Of a stretch of 64,000 nt of DNA, positions 46,336-55,733 are shown piece by piece. Position 1 is the first letter of the stretch. The number at the start of each line of letters is the position of its first letter. Both the position numbers and the translations under genes were made by a program. A model generated the notes under the pieces. It was given only the letters and a program-made list of their open reading frames with translations. It did not search any database and was not told where the DNA came from. Origin of the DNA: Alphaproteobacteria bacterium MarineAlpha9_Bin3 (GTDB taxonomy: Bacteria > Pseudomonadota > Alphaproteobacteria > TMED109); NCBI GenBank assembly GCA_002937655.1, contig PTKH01000001.1:62001-126000 (forward strand), in the 5' to 3' direction.

Positions 46336-47196
46336 TTATATTATTTTTGCCATATTAATAATTTTTTTTACAAATTTATTTTCAGGATTTGCAAATGAAA
46401 TCATCATTGAAAAATGATTTTCATCTTCTAAAATTTCAAAGTCTAAGTAATCGCATTTATTTATAACATTTTTAGTGTATAATTTGGTTTGTTCTATCCA
46501 ACCTTCAGGCTCCTGTTTGCCAACACAAGTTAAAATTTTAGGAATAGTTTCTTTGGGATATTTTGGTGAATTATTAATAGCTTCTTGTTTAGATAAATTA
46601 ATTTCTTTATTAACTGAAAGATTTAAGACTAACTCTGGTTCATATATTCCGCTTAATAAGGCTGCTCCTTTAATAATATTCTTAGGTATATTAAATTTTT
46701 CCCATCTATTTTCTAATAACATTGCACATAAATGAGCGCCTGCGGAATGACCAGAAATAGTTATTTTATTTCTATTTCCTCCATAGTTAGAACAATTATT
46801 ATAAATCCAGACTATTGCAGACGTAACTTGTTTAACAATTTCAGTGAGGGTAACTCTTGGGCATAAATCGTGGTTAATTGAAAAATATAATATATCATTT
46901 TTTACAAAAGGTTTTGCTAACTGACTGTGATCTGATTTATCTAGTGCTCTCCAATATCCTCCGTGAATAAAAATATGTACATTCGCATTTTTAAGTTTAC
47001 TCTTCCCAAATATATCTAGTTTCTGAAGTGGAGTTTTTCCATAGCTTATATCAATCATACAAGGAAGCTCTTCTCTATATTTTTTAGCTAGAATTTTATA
47101 TTCTTCTATATAATCTGAAAAATTAGGAACTGCCTCTCTAGGGTTAAAGTTTTTTTCTAGATCATTTATTGATAATTTTTTCCAGTCAAAATTCAT
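46336..47196 (-). CDS. Alpha/beta hydrolase, arylformamidase (kynurenine formamidase)-like
   Basis: A 286-residue alpha/beta-hydrolase. The HGGYWRALDKSDH motif (about residues 76-88) is typical of the KFA/arylformamidase branch, which hydrolyses N-formylkynurenine. The nucleophile elbow is ISGHSAGAHLCAML near 148, and the terminal His is in DENHFSMM near 264. A role in tryptophan degradation is possible but no other kynurenine-pathway gene is present in the window. It stands alone, divergent from the symporter genes. Confidence 0.8.
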   Translation of the reverse strand: MNFDWKKLSINDLEKNFNPREAVPNFSDYIEEYKILAKKYREELPCMIDISYGKTPLQKLDIFGKSKLKNANVHIFIHGGYWRALDKSDHSQLAKPFVKNDILYFSINHDLCPRVTLTEIVKQVTSAIVWIYNNCSNYGGNRNKITISGHSAGAHLCAMLLENRWEKFNIPKNIIKGAALLSGIYEPELVLNLSVNKEINLSKQEAINNSPKYPKETIPKILTCVGKQEPEGWIEQTKLYTKNVINKCDYLDFEILEDENHFSMMISFANPENKFVKKIINMAKII

Positions 47197-47319
47197 ATGA
47201 AAAACTCTTATAAAATAATAATATAATAAATTATTTTTTAAATTTTTAAAGACAAAAATATAACATTACAAAATATTACTTTTATGGTATTTTAAAAATT
47301 ATATGTGGGGAAGATAATA

Positions 47320-47538
47320 TTGAATTTAATTTCAAAGATTAATATCAAAGTTTTGTATGTAATATTTACGCTATTTATTTTGAGTATGCTGATATTCCCT
47401 GTATTTGCTCTTGCTAATTACGCTGAGCCACTAATATTTGGTATGCCATTTATAATGGTATGGGTTCTATTTTGGATAATTATTGAATTCTTAGGTTTAA
47501 TAGTTTTTGTTAAAATAGATAAAGATATAGAGGATTAA
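47320..47538 (+). CDS. DUF3311-like small subunit beside sodium:solute symporter
   Basis: A protein of about 72 residues with two hydrophobic segments (about 10-35 and 42-64), resembling the small DUF3311/YhdT-type proteins encoded with sodium:solute symporters. I chose the TTG start at 47320 because a GGGGAAG site precedes it; the GTG at 47305 would overlap that site. The ATG of the symporter begins two bases after this stop codon, so the two are almost certainly a functional pair in the inner membrane. Confidence 0.78.
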   Translation: MNLISKINIKVLYVIFTLFILSMLIFPVFALANYAEPLIFGMPFIMVWVLFWIIIEFLGLIVFVKIDKDIED

Positions 47539-47539
47539 C

Positions 47540-49009
47540 ATGATAGCTTGGCAAATTGCACTCATAGCGATGTCTTTATACTTAATAATTGCTTTTGCCA
47601 TAGGCCTTTCTGCAGGAAGAGGTAGATCATTCTTCTCAATTTCTGAATATGCTGTTGGTGATAGGGGCTTTGGCCTATTTGTAATGTGGTTTCTTATGGG
47701 AGGGACTATATTTTCTGCATTTGCTTTTTTAGGTGGTCCTGGTTGGGCATATTCTAAAGGTGCTGCATCCCTATATATATTGGCTTATTGTACTTTAGGT
47801 TTACTACCATGGTATATTATAGGACCAAAAATGGCTCGCTTAGGTAAAAAATCTAATTATATTACTATGGGTGATTTTTTAGGTGATCGTTTTAAATCAA
47901 AATTTTTAATAATTATAATCGGTGTAGTTTCACTTTTAGCTTTTATTCCTTATTTAACTCTGCAAATAAAGGGAATGGGATATATATTTAATGTATTAAC
48001 ATTTGATAATATATCTTATAATTTTGGAGCTTTGCTAGCATTAGGAATAGTAGTAATTTATGTGGCAACGAGTGGAGTGAGAGGTGCTGCTTGGAGTGAT
48101 GTTTTTCAAGCAATATTAATGCTAATAGTAGCTTGGTTATTAGGTATATATTTTGTAGAAACGTTACATGGCTCACTAGGAAATATGTTTGGTAAAATTA
48201 TTGAAAATGACCCAGACTTTCTTACTATTGGAAATGAAGGTTCAAAAATTAGTGCTGCTCGTTATAGTAGTAATATAGTGGTTTCCATGCTTGGTTTCGT
48301 TATGTGGCCTCATTTATTTACTAAATCCTATACTACCACTTCTCGCAGGATAAAGCTTACTGTTTTAGTTTATCCAATATTTGCAATATTTTTATTACCA
48401 GTATTATTCATAGGTTTCTCAGCTATAGGAGTAGTTCCTAATGAAGCATTAGGTCGTCCAGGAGAAGTATTACCTTATTTAATCACGCATCATTTAACAG
48501 AATCTGGAATATTATATGGTATAGTGGGAGCCGGAGCACTCGCTGCAGCAATGTCTTCGTCAGATGCCATAACTCATGGAGCCTCTGTATCTTTTGGACG
48601 AGATATTTGTAAAGTTATTTTTCCTTCCCTAAAAGAAAATCAAGAGCTTTGGATCATGCGTCTTGCTGTAATTGGCGTTGGTGCTATCGCTTATTGTATA
48701 GCAATTTATGGAAGTGATGGTTTAATAGCATTACTTTTAGGTGCATACGGAGCGATTGTTCAACTAGCACCAGGAGTATATTCAGGATTATTTTGGAAAA
48801 AGGCTTCTACTTTAGGAGTAATAATTGGTTTAATATCAGGAGTAATAGTTACTATATATTTCCAGTATATAGCTGCTTCAAGTCCATATGATTTGCACCC
48901 TGGTCTAATTGGTGTAATAGTGAATATAGTAATTGTATTTTTTGTGAGTATTGTCCAACAGCAAAATGAAGAAAGCTTTATTCATGCCTCAAAGTTTGTA
49001 GATGAATAG
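47540..49009 (+). CDS. Sodium:solute symporter (SSS family)
   Basis: A 489-residue transporter with about 13 transmembrane segments. SSS hallmarks include SEYAVGDRGFGLFVMWFLMGG (sodium-site region of TM1-2), TSGVRGAAWSDVFQAILML near 175 and GAGALAAAMSSSDAITHGASV near 330. The closest groups by motif are pantothenate/monocarboxylate symporters, but the substrate is not fixed by sequence. A GAGGAT site precedes the ATG. Paired with the small upstream protein and convergent with an orphan TRAP binding protein. Confidence 0.92.
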   Translation: MIAWQIALIAMSLYLIIAFAIGLSAGRGRSFFSISEYAVGDRGFGLFVMWFLMGGTIFSAFAFLGGPGWAYSKGAASLYILAYCTLGLLPWYIIGPKMARLGKKSNYITMGDFLGDRFKSKFLIIIIGVVSLLAFIPYLTLQIKGMGYIFNVLTFDNISYNFGALLALGIVVIYVATSGVRGAAWSDVFQAILMLIVAWLLGIYFVETLHGSLGNMFGKIIENDPDFLTIGNEGSKISAARYSSNIVVSMLGFVMWPHLFTKSYTTTSRRIKLTVLVYPIFAIFLLPVLFIGFSAIGVVPNEALGRPGEVLPYLITHHLTESGILYGIVGAGALAAAMSSSDAITHGASVSFGRDICKVIFPSLKENQELWIMRLAVIGVGAIAYCIAIYGSDGLIALLLGAYGAIVQLAPGVYSGLFWKKASTLGVIIGLISGVIVTIYFQYIAASSPYDLHPGLIGVIVNIVIVFFVSIVQQQNEESFIHASKFVDE

Positions 49010-49022
49010 GGTTAATATTGGC

Positions 49023-50171
49023 TTATACATTATTAGCCATTTCTCTTGCATTTAAATATCCTAATTCTTGATATTTTGTAATATCTATGGCCTTTTTTAA
49101 GAAATCTTGATAATTCAAATGTATTTTCATTGCTGCAGGATCTTTCTCAGCATTATCTTGAACTACTTCTTTAGCAACTTTTAAAAATTCTTTCATAATA
49201 TCAAGTGGAAGTATTTTAAATTTAACATTATGTTCTTTAACTATGATTTGATAGCTAATAGCATTGCGGTTTATATATTCATTGTAAGAGTCATTATTAA
49301 CATTATTAGCTGAAATTCTGACAATTTCCTTTAAATCATTTGGTAAATTGTTAAAAAGTTTCTTATTAATTAGCATTTCATTCATAGAGCCAGGACTATG
49401 TATTCCAGGTCCATAGCAAATCTTTGCAATTTTTGGAAAACCAAAAGCTAAATCCATCCATGGTCCTCCCCATTCAACAGCGTCTACCACTCCTGACTGA
49501 AATGAACTCATGACCTCTCCACCTGGAATATTAACTGCAGTAGCTCCCATTCTATTAAGAATTTCATTAGGTAGACCAGCCATTCTAATTTTTAGACCTT
49601 GAAGGTCTTCTAACGAATTTAGAGTTTTCTTATACCAACCAAACATTTCTGATTGTACAATGCCTGCTTGAAAAGGCTGAATACCATATGGATCTAACAA
49701 GTCTTCCCAGAGTTTTTGTCCACCTCCGTGCATTATCCAGGCACTTTGTTCAGACGGGCTTAAACCTCCAGGAATTCCTCCAAAATAAGCTAAGCCAGGG
49801 TTTTTAGATATCCAATATCCAGGCCAACCATGCCCCATTTCAACGGTTCCTTGTCTCACAGCATCAAATACTTCATATGCCGGAACCATTTCTCCTGATC
49901 CATAAACTTTAATTTCTAATCTTCCATCAGATGCTTTTGTTATAGCTTCTGCAACTTTTTCAGCAGTTGTACCAACACCAGGAAAATTTTTAGGCCATGT
50001 CGTTGCCATCCTTAATTGTATTATATTTTTAGAAATAGAAGATGAACTTTCAGGTTTTGAAGGGGTTCCTCCTTTTATATTTTCTTTACATGAAATTAGT
50101 AAACTTGTAGTGCCTAAAGCTGATGCTCCTAATATAATCTTTCTTCTATTGAATTTATTATTTTCCTTCAT
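49023..50171 (-). CDS. Orphan TRAP-type solute-binding lipoprotein (TakP-like)
   Basis: A 382-residue TRAP (DctP-like) binding protein. The N-terminus has a twin-arginine FNRRKIILG and lipobox LISC28, so it is likely Tat-exported and anchored as a lipoprotein. The mature part has LRMATTWPKNFPGVGTTAE and the VDAVEWGGPWMDLAFGF segment (about 229-245), matching the keto-acid/lactate-binding TakP branch. No DctQ or DctM gene is adjacent. The nearest permease genes (51379-53184) have their own binding protein, so a remote or shared permease is expected. Confidence 0.87.
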   Translation of the reverse strand: MKENNKFNRRKIILGASALGTTSLLISCKENIKGGTPSKPESSSSISKNIIQLRMATTWPKNFPGVGTTAEKVAEAITKASDGRLEIKVYGSGEMVPAYEVFDAVRQGTVEMGHGWPGYWISKNPGLAYFGGIPGGLSPSEQSAWIMHGGGQKLWEDLLDPYGIQPFQAGIVQSEMFGWYKKTLNSLEDLQGLKIRMAGLPNEILNRMGATAVNIPGGEVMSSFQSGVVDAVEWGGPWMDLAFGFPKIAKICYGPGIHSPGSMNEMLINKKLFNNLPNDLKEIVRISANNVNNDSYNEYINRNAISYQIIVKEHNVKFKILPLDIMKEFLKVAKEVVQDNAEKDPAAMKIHLNYQDFLKKAIDITKYQELGYLNAREMANNV

Positions 50172-50188
50172 AAAAAATAGCCCCCAAA

Positions 50189-50572
50189 TTATTTAATTTT
50201 ATTTATATTTTTTTCCCAATTTTTTCCATCAAACTCAATTACCTTTATTGATTTTACGGTTTTAGAATTTATACAATTAAGGTTTACACTTATTGATTCT
50301 GGATGAGATCTTGGAATATAAAATGATTTAATGCCGCATATTTTACAAAATATATGTTTCGCTACTTTAGTATTAAACGTATAAGTCGAAAGAAATTTTT
50401 TACCTTTAATTAATTTAAACTTAGAGTTGCTAACAATATAATGTTTATAATTAACTATAGAACAAATGGAACAAGAACAATTTAAAACTTGAATATTTTC
50501 TTCGCCTAATACTTCAAACTGTATTTGTTTACAGTGACAACTTCCCAAATGTGTTACCATATTTTTATTCAT
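50189..50572 (-). CDS. GFA/CENP-V family zinc protein
   Basis: A 127-residue protein of the GFA (glutathione-dependent formaldehyde-activating)/CENP-V family. Zinc ligands are seen in SCHCKQI (near 12), CSCSICSIV (near 33) and FCKICGIKSFYIPRS (near 76), giving the usual two-site cysteine set. Family members are poorly characterised and most are not Gfa itself. It lies between the TRAP binding lipoprotein and a divergent TauE gene; 17 bases separate it from the binding-protein gene. Confidence 0.88.
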   Translation of the reverse strand: MNKNMVTHLGSCHCKQIQFEVLGEENIQVLNCSCSICSIVNYKHYIVSNSKFKLIKGKKFLSTYTFNTKVAKHIFCKICGIKSFYIPRSHPESISVNLNCINSKTVKSIKVIEFDGKNWEKNINKIK

Positions 50573-50633
50573 ACGAATATGTTAAATGGTAAAAGATAAA
50601 ATGTGTAATATTTTTTTAGAAAAATAAAAAATA

Positions 50634-51377
50634 ATGTTTGATATAAACTATATAATATTAATTTCAGCAATTTTTTTTCTTGCTGGTTTTGTAAAAGGGG
50701 TTTCTGGCATTGGTTTACCTGCAATATCTCTAGCATTTTTAACTATGTTTATGGGTATCAAATTAGCAATTGCTTTAGTTGTAATGCCTGGTTTATTAAC
50801 AAATTTTTGGCAAGTTTTTGGAAAATATAAAGTAAAAAAAATTACTTTAAGAATTTGGCCATTATTAATTTTTTTATTTATATTTTCTTTATTAGGAGCA
50901 AAAGTACTAGTAAATAATAGTGAGCTTTTTACATTATTTTTAGGTATTATATTGTCTTTCTATGCTTTGATAAGCCTTATAAAGAAAAATGAAATAATTA
51001 TTCCTATAAAATATGAGAAATTAATAGGTGCATTTGCAGGTGCTGTGGGAGGATTTTTTGGAGGGTCTACAGGAACTTTTATTTTTCCATTAGCTTTATA
51101 TGTATATTCATTGAAAATGAACAAAGATGAGTTTCTTCAAACTATAGCATTAGTTTTGATATCAGCTAGTTTATTTTTAGGTATTGCTTTAATAGGAAAT
51201 AAATTATGGACAGTAGAACTATTTTTATACTCCAGTTATGCTGTTTTACCTTCATTTATAGGAATGTATATAGGAAGAAATTTACAATATATTATTAATG
51301 AAGTCTTTTTTAGAAAGATATTTTTATTTATTTTAATGATAATAGGTTTATTGATTATAAATAAAGCTATTATTTAA
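50634..51377 (+). CDS. TauE/SafE (TSUP) family exporter
   Basis: A 247-residue inner-membrane protein with about eight segments. The N-terminal FLAGFVKGVSGIGLPAISL and the mid-protein GAFAGAVGGFFGGSTGTFIFP are duplicated signatures of the TSUP family, which exports sulfite, sulfoacetate or related organosulfur anions. A link to organosulfur catabolism is possible but unsupported by neighbours. It is divergent from the GFA gene and convergent with dctM, one base apart. Confidence 0.9.
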   Translation: MFDINYIILISAIFFLAGFVKGVSGIGLPAISLAFLTMFMGIKLAIALVVMPGLLTNFWQVFGKYKVKKITLRIWPLLIFLFIFSLLGAKVLVNNSELFTLFLGIILSFYALISLIKKNEIIIPIKYEKLIGAFAGAVGGFFGGSTGTFIFPLALYVYSLKMNKDEFLQTIALVLISASLFLGIALIGNKLWTVELFLYSSYAVLPSFIGMYIGRNLQYIINEVFFRKIFLFILMIIGLLIINKAII

Positions 51378-51378
51378 A

Positions 51379-52677
51379 TTATGGTATTATGCTATTAGGT
51401 AGAAATAATGTAATTGCTGGTATAAACAATAAAATAATTATTCTAACAATATCCATTGTGACAAAAGGCATTACACCTTTAAATATAGTTTTTAAATTTA
51501 TATTATCTTTAACTATTGTTTTTAATACGTGCACATTAAGTCCAATTGGCGGAGTAATTAGGCTAATTTCAACTGCTACTACTACTAATATTCCAAACCA
51601 GATTAAATCACCGCCCATATCTTGAACAATAGGATAAAAAATAGGAACAGTTAATAACATCATAGATAAGCTTTCTAAAACCATTCCAAGAATTAAATAA
51701 ATAATAAAAATACCTATTAGAAGGGTATAAATGTTTAAATTAAATAAAGATAAAAAGTTTCTTAGATCGTTAGGCAGGCCTGCTAAATTTATAAAATTAG
51801 AGAATAATATTGCACCAAATAATAAAAAAAATAGCATGGAAGTAACTTTTACCGTTTCTATAAGGGTTTCATAAAAGGAATTTAAAGTAATTTTTTTCTT
51901 TATTAAAACAATAATTAAGGAACCAAACGCTCCTACACCTGCAGCTTCAGTTGCTGTAAAAACTCCAGAATAAATTCCTCCCATTACTAAAATGAATAGT
52001 GATATAATTCCTAAAACTCCTTTTAATGATTTTATTTTTTCTAACAAGGGTAGAGCAGATTGAGTTTTGAAAGATTTTTTATTTATTGATACTGAAATTT
52101 TGACGGCAATAATATACCCTAATATACCTAGTAGTCCTGGAATAATTCCTGCTAAAAATAGTTGCCCGATATCCTGGCTAGTTATAATACCATATAAAAC
52201 AAGTATCATGGAGGGTGGAATTAAAATACCTAAAGTTCCACCTGCAGCAATTGCTCCTGTTGCTAAAGAATCAGGATAGTTATATTTTTTCATAGAAGGT
52301 AATGCTATCTTAGCCATTGTTGCTGCTGTCGCTAGGGATGATCCACAAACAGAACTAAAACCTCCGCAGGCAATTATAGTAGCCATTGCTAAACCACCTT
52401 TTTTATGTCTCAACCAAGCGTTGGCAGTATTATATAGTTCATCAGCTAAGCCAGCTTTTACAACAAAGTTACCCATCAATAAAAATAAAGGTAAGATTGA
52501 TAAAGTATAGTTCATTCCATTATCAAAAAATATTTGCCCTATCATAGCTAGTGCTGGATCAAGTCCTAATAAAGTAATTAATCCCAAAAACCCAACTATT
52601 AACATAGAAAATGCTATAGGAAGTCCTAATGCTATCAATAAAACTACTAATACTAAGCCTATGATCCAAATAAACAT
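51379..52677 (-). CDS. dctM: TRAP transporter large permease
   Basis: A 432-residue DctM-type permease with 12 or 13 hydrophobic segments. Typical regions are IALGLPIAFSMLIVGFLGL, the Gly-rich CGGFSSVCGSSLATAATMAK (about 106-125), GGTLGILIPPSMILVLYGI and TPPIGLNVHVLKTIV near 370. It is last in a six-gene minus-strand operon, four bases after dctQ. With DctP and DctQ it should import a carboxylate using a sodium gradient. A GC-skewed run of gene overlap was not seen. Confidence 0.94.
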   Translation of the reverse strand: MFIWIIGLVLVVLLIALGLPIAFSMLIVGFLGLITLLGLDPALAMIGQIFFDNGMNYTLSILPLFLLMGNFVVKAGLADELYNTANAWLRHKKGGLAMATIIACGGFSSVCGSSLATAATMAKIALPSMKKYNYPDSLATGAIAAGGTLGILIPPSMILVLYGIITSQDIGQLFLAGIIPGLLGILGYIIAVKISVSINKKSFKTQSALPLLEKIKSLKGVLGIISLFILVMGGIYSGVFTATEAAGVGAFGSLIIVLIKKKITLNSFYETLIETVKVTSMLFFLLFGAILFSNFINLAGLPNDLRNFLSLFNLNIYTLLIGIFIIYLILGMVLESLSMMLLTVPIFYPIVQDMGGDLIWFGILVVVAVEISLITPPIGLNVHVLKTIVKDNINLKTIFKGVMPFVTMDIVRIIILLFIPAITLFLPNSIIP

Positions 52678-52680
52678 TTA

Positions 52681-53184
52681 TTATATACTTTGTTTATCTG
52701 CAGTTATGCCTCTTTTGTCAAAAATATAACTAAACATATTCATAGAGGTATTCAAAGAGGCTAATACTGTTAATAATGCCATAGTAAAAGCTATAGGGGC
52801 TTTAGGAATTTCCAGAAATATAGTTACTTCTTGATAAGATTTTAGATCTATACCATGAAGATATAGTTGTCTTGCAATTACTAATAATAATAGAGTTACA
52901 ATAAAGTTTACTAATATTTTGTGAATAATCTTAAAATTATTTGGAAGATAATTTGATAATAAAGAAACAGAAATATGTTCTTCTTTCCTTGATATATAAG
53001 GTAGACCAATATATATCAACATACCTAAAATAATTTCTGTAATTTCACTTGTGCCAGATAACGGAATACCAATTAAGTACCTTCCAAAAACATCAATTAC
53101 TGTTATCAAAACTAATACCGTTAAAGATATAACACAGAAACTTAAAAGTAGTTTATTTGAGGTATTTAAAAGAAGTTTTATCAT
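52681..53184 (-). CDS. dctQ: TRAP transporter small permease
   Basis: A 167-residue DctQ-type subunit with four transmembrane helices. IDVFGRYLIGIPLSGTSEITE near residue 29 and YISRKEEHISVSLL near 60 are the family landmarks. It links the binding protein to the DctM permease. Encoded between dctP and dctM with gaps of nine and three bases, which is the standard order. Confidence 0.93.
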   Translation of the reverse strand: MIKLLLNTSNKLLLSFCVISLTVLVLITVIDVFGRYLIGIPLSGTSEITEIILGMLIYIGLPYISRKEEHISVSLLSNYLPNNFKIIHKILVNFIVTLLLLVIARQLYLHGIDLKSYQEVTIFLEIPKAPIAFTMALLTVLASLNTSMNMFSYIFDKRGITADKQSI

Positions 53185-53193
53185 AATTTATGG

Positions 53194-54204
53194 TTATTCG
53201 TTTTTTATTAATTTAATTTCTGCAATAAGTTTTGAATAAATATTTTTTGCATTTATTTTTTTTTGTTTAGAAATTTTTTTAAGAGTATTTTCGATTATAG
53301 GAGCAAGTAATTTTTTTACTTTTGCTTCATCATCTGATGATAAAGTTTTTAACAAAACGCCATTTTTAACAGAAGTATCAATACCTATTGCGTCTGCTTG
53401 ATCCCAAGCTTTTCCTGCCATTTTAGCTAGAAACTCTCCAGATACTGAGTTTATGGCTACTTTATCTTTTTGAGATAATTTATTCCATTTCTTTTTGTTC
53501 ATTACTAGGAACATACTTACATTATATAAACCCCCATCAAATATAAATCCTTGCTTGATTATTCTATCTAACTTAAAAAATGAGATACTTTCTCCAGGTA
53601 ATTGTATACCGTCTGCTACGCCTCCAGATAAAAGTTCATAAGCTTTTGTAACAGGTGCTTGTATAGGAACTAAACCAAGAGCCTTAGCGGAGCTTTGAGC
53701 TATTCCTCCACCAATTCTAACTTTTAATCCTTTGATACCTTCCAAGTTTTCATATTTTTTATTAAACCATAACTGCCCTGGACCATGAGTAAAAACTCCT
53801 AGTAAGTGTGTACCTTTATGTTCTTCTAAATGAAGTAGCTCTTGTTCATAAATTCTTTGCCATGCTATAGACAAAATTTCCGAACTGTTACTTAAAAATG
53901 GTAGTTCGGCTATTTGAGTACTAGAGAACCTTCCTGTAGTATAATTATGGACTCCATAGGTAATATCTGCAATACCATTTACTGCAAAACCAAAATGAGC
54001 AGGTGGGGGTCCAATAGGAGCACTTAATAATTGAATATTTACCCTACCGTTAGTAGCAGTTTTAACATTCTCAATCCACGGTATCATTATATCTAATACC
54101 CATGGGTGTTTGGGCGGAAGCCAACTGGCCATTCGTAACGTTGTTTCAGCGTAACTTCTGATAGGTATTATGAATAATAACACTATTATTAATAACTTAA
54201 TCAT
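53194..54204 (-). CDS. dctP: TRAP transporter solute-binding protein
   Basis: A 336-residue exported binding protein with a Sec signal peptide (about 1-19, ending RSYAET). The mature protein carries LRMASWLPPKHPW, LKVRIGGGIAQSSAKALG (about 165-182, including the Arg that contacts the ligand carboxylate in this family) and the FFKLDRIIKQGF segment. It starts the dctPQM part of the operon, 18 bases after the CoA ligase gene. The ligand is likely an organic acid, but which one is not shown. Confidence 0.92.
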   Translation of the reverse strand: MIKLLIIVLLFIIPIRSYAETTLRMASWLPPKHPWVLDIMIPWIENVKTATNGRVNIQLLSAPIGPPPAHFGFAVNGIADITYGVHNYTTGRFSSTQIAELPFLSNSSEILSIAWQRIYEQELLHLEEHKGTHLLGVFTHGPGQLWFNKKYENLEGIKGLKVRIGGGIAQSSAKALGLVPIQAPVTKAYELLSGGVADGIQLPGESISFFKLDRIIKQGFIFDGGLYNVSMFLVMNKKKWNKLSQKDKVAINSVSGEFLAKMAGKAWDQADAIGIDTSVKNGVLLKTLSSDDEAKVKKLLAPIIENTLKKISKQKKINAKNIYSKLIAEIKLIKNE

Positions 54205-54222
54205 TATTATTACACTTTCATT

Positions 54223-55725
54223 TTATTTAATATTTAGAGTACTATGATACTCTCTTAATAATTTATAATCAATTTTTCCAAGAGCATTTCTAGGAATCTC
54301 TTCAATTAATAATATTTTTTTTGGTATTTTATAACTAGCTAATTTTTTTTCTAAATTACTCTTACATTGAGATAGGTTAAATTTTGACTTGCTATCAATT
54401 TTTACAAAAGCAATAGGGATTTCTTGCCATTTTTTGTCAGGAATTCCAAAAACAGCTGATTCTAAAATTTTATTTTCCTTGTTAAGTATTTTTTCTATTT
54501 CTGCAGGATATATATTTTCTCCTCCTGATATAATAATATTTTCTTTTCTTCCTACAATATAAAACTGATTATTCTTATCTTTTTTTCCATAATCACCTGT
54601 CATAAACCAACCATCTTTAAATGCACATTTTGATTTATATTTATCTTTCCAATAGTAAGAGAATAAATTTAGACCTTTAATACCAATTTCTCCAATAGTC
54701 CCCATAGGAGTAGGTTTGAAATTTTTATCGAAGATTTTAGCTTTATTATATTTTGCTACTTTTCCGACGTTACCAAAAGGTAACCTATTATTAGTAATTT
54801 TTTGACAAATTGCTATAGGAGCTGTTTCTGTAGAACCGTATACTTGTATGATGGGAATTTTTTTCTTTTCATAAGCCTTAATTAAGTCTGAAGAAACTAT
54901 AGTAGATCCAGTTGTAATAGCTTTTAAAGAGGAAAAAATATTTGTATCCCATTTTCTACTTTTTATTAATAATTCTAAAATAGTTGGTACAAATACTGTA
55001 TGAGTAATACGACTTTTTTTAAGTTCTTGAAAAGTTTCATTAATTTCAAACTTTTTATGAATAGTCACCTTTGCTCCTAAATGTAACGCAGGTATTGTTT
55101 GTATATTTAAACCGCCTACATGAAATAATGGAATAACTGTGAGGATATGACTTTTACTATTAAATTTATGCATATTAATACTATTGAGTATATTAAAATA
55201 TAATGCACTTTGAGATAATACCGCACCTTTAGGACTACCGGTTGTGCCGGATGTATACACGATCAATAAAGGTAAGGTATAATTTTTAATACATTTTCTT
55301 TTATATTTTATAGCTGTATTAAATTTAATTTCATCTAAATCAATTATCTTAAATTTATGTATTTTATTTTTTATTATTTTTAGTGTTTTTATAAAATCCT
55401 TATCTGAAAATAAATATTTAGTGCCTACATCTTTAATTATATGAGTTATTTCAGAGCTTGTAAGGCGCCAATTTATTGGAACTAATATTATTCCAAGCTT
55501 TGCACATGCATAAAATAGTGATATAAATTCTATTCTATTGTAAACGAGTATGGCAATTCTATCACCTTTACGAAGATGAAGGGTATAAAATAAATAATCT
55601 ACAAACTGATCTATATTCTGTAAAAAAGAGTGGTAAGAAATTTCATTATTTTTAGAGCTTATTGCTATACTACTAGGAGATTTTAATGCATTTTTTTCAA
55701 TATATAGGTATAGATTATAGTCCAT
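54223..55725 (-). CDS. AMP-forming acyl-CoA ligase (class I adenylate-forming)
   Basis: A 500-residue CoA ligase. ATP motifs are LLIVYTSGTTGSPKGAVLSQ (about 151-170) and QVYGSTETAPIAICQ near 295. The C-terminal domain has DGWFMTGDYGKKD, GRKENIIISGGENIYPAEIE near 402, and the catalytic lysine in NALGKIDYKLLRE near 485. It resembles long-chain or aryl-acid ligases of the 4-coumarate/fatty-acid group. Position between the acyl-CoA dehydrogenase-like gene and the TRAP genes suggests it activates the imported acid. Substrate specificity is unknown. Confidence 0.9.
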   Translation of the reverse strand: MDYNLYLYIEKNALKSPSSIAISSKNNEISYHSFLQNIDQFVDYLFYTLHLRKGDRIAILVYNRIEFISLFYACAKLGIILVPINWRLTSSEITHIIKDVGTKYLFSDKDFIKTLKIIKNKIHKFKIIDLDEIKFNTAIKYKRKCIKNYTLPLLIVYTSGTTGSPKGAVLSQSALYFNILNSINMHKFNSKSHILTVIPLFHVGGLNIQTIPALHLGAKVTIHKKFEINETFQELKKSRITHTVFVPTILELLIKSRKWDTNIFSSLKAITTGSTIVSSDLIKAYEKKKIPIIQVYGSTETAPIAICQKITNNRLPFGNVGKVAKYNKAKIFDKNFKPTPMGTIGEIGIKGLNLFSYYWKDKYKSKCAFKDGWFMTGDYGKKDKNNQFYIVGRKENIIISGGENIYPAEIEKILNKENKILESAVFGIPDKKWQEIPIAFVKIDSKSKFNLSQCKSNLEKKLASYKIPKKILLIEEIPRNALGKIDYKLLREYHSTLNIK

Positions 55726-55733
55726 TAGAGGGA

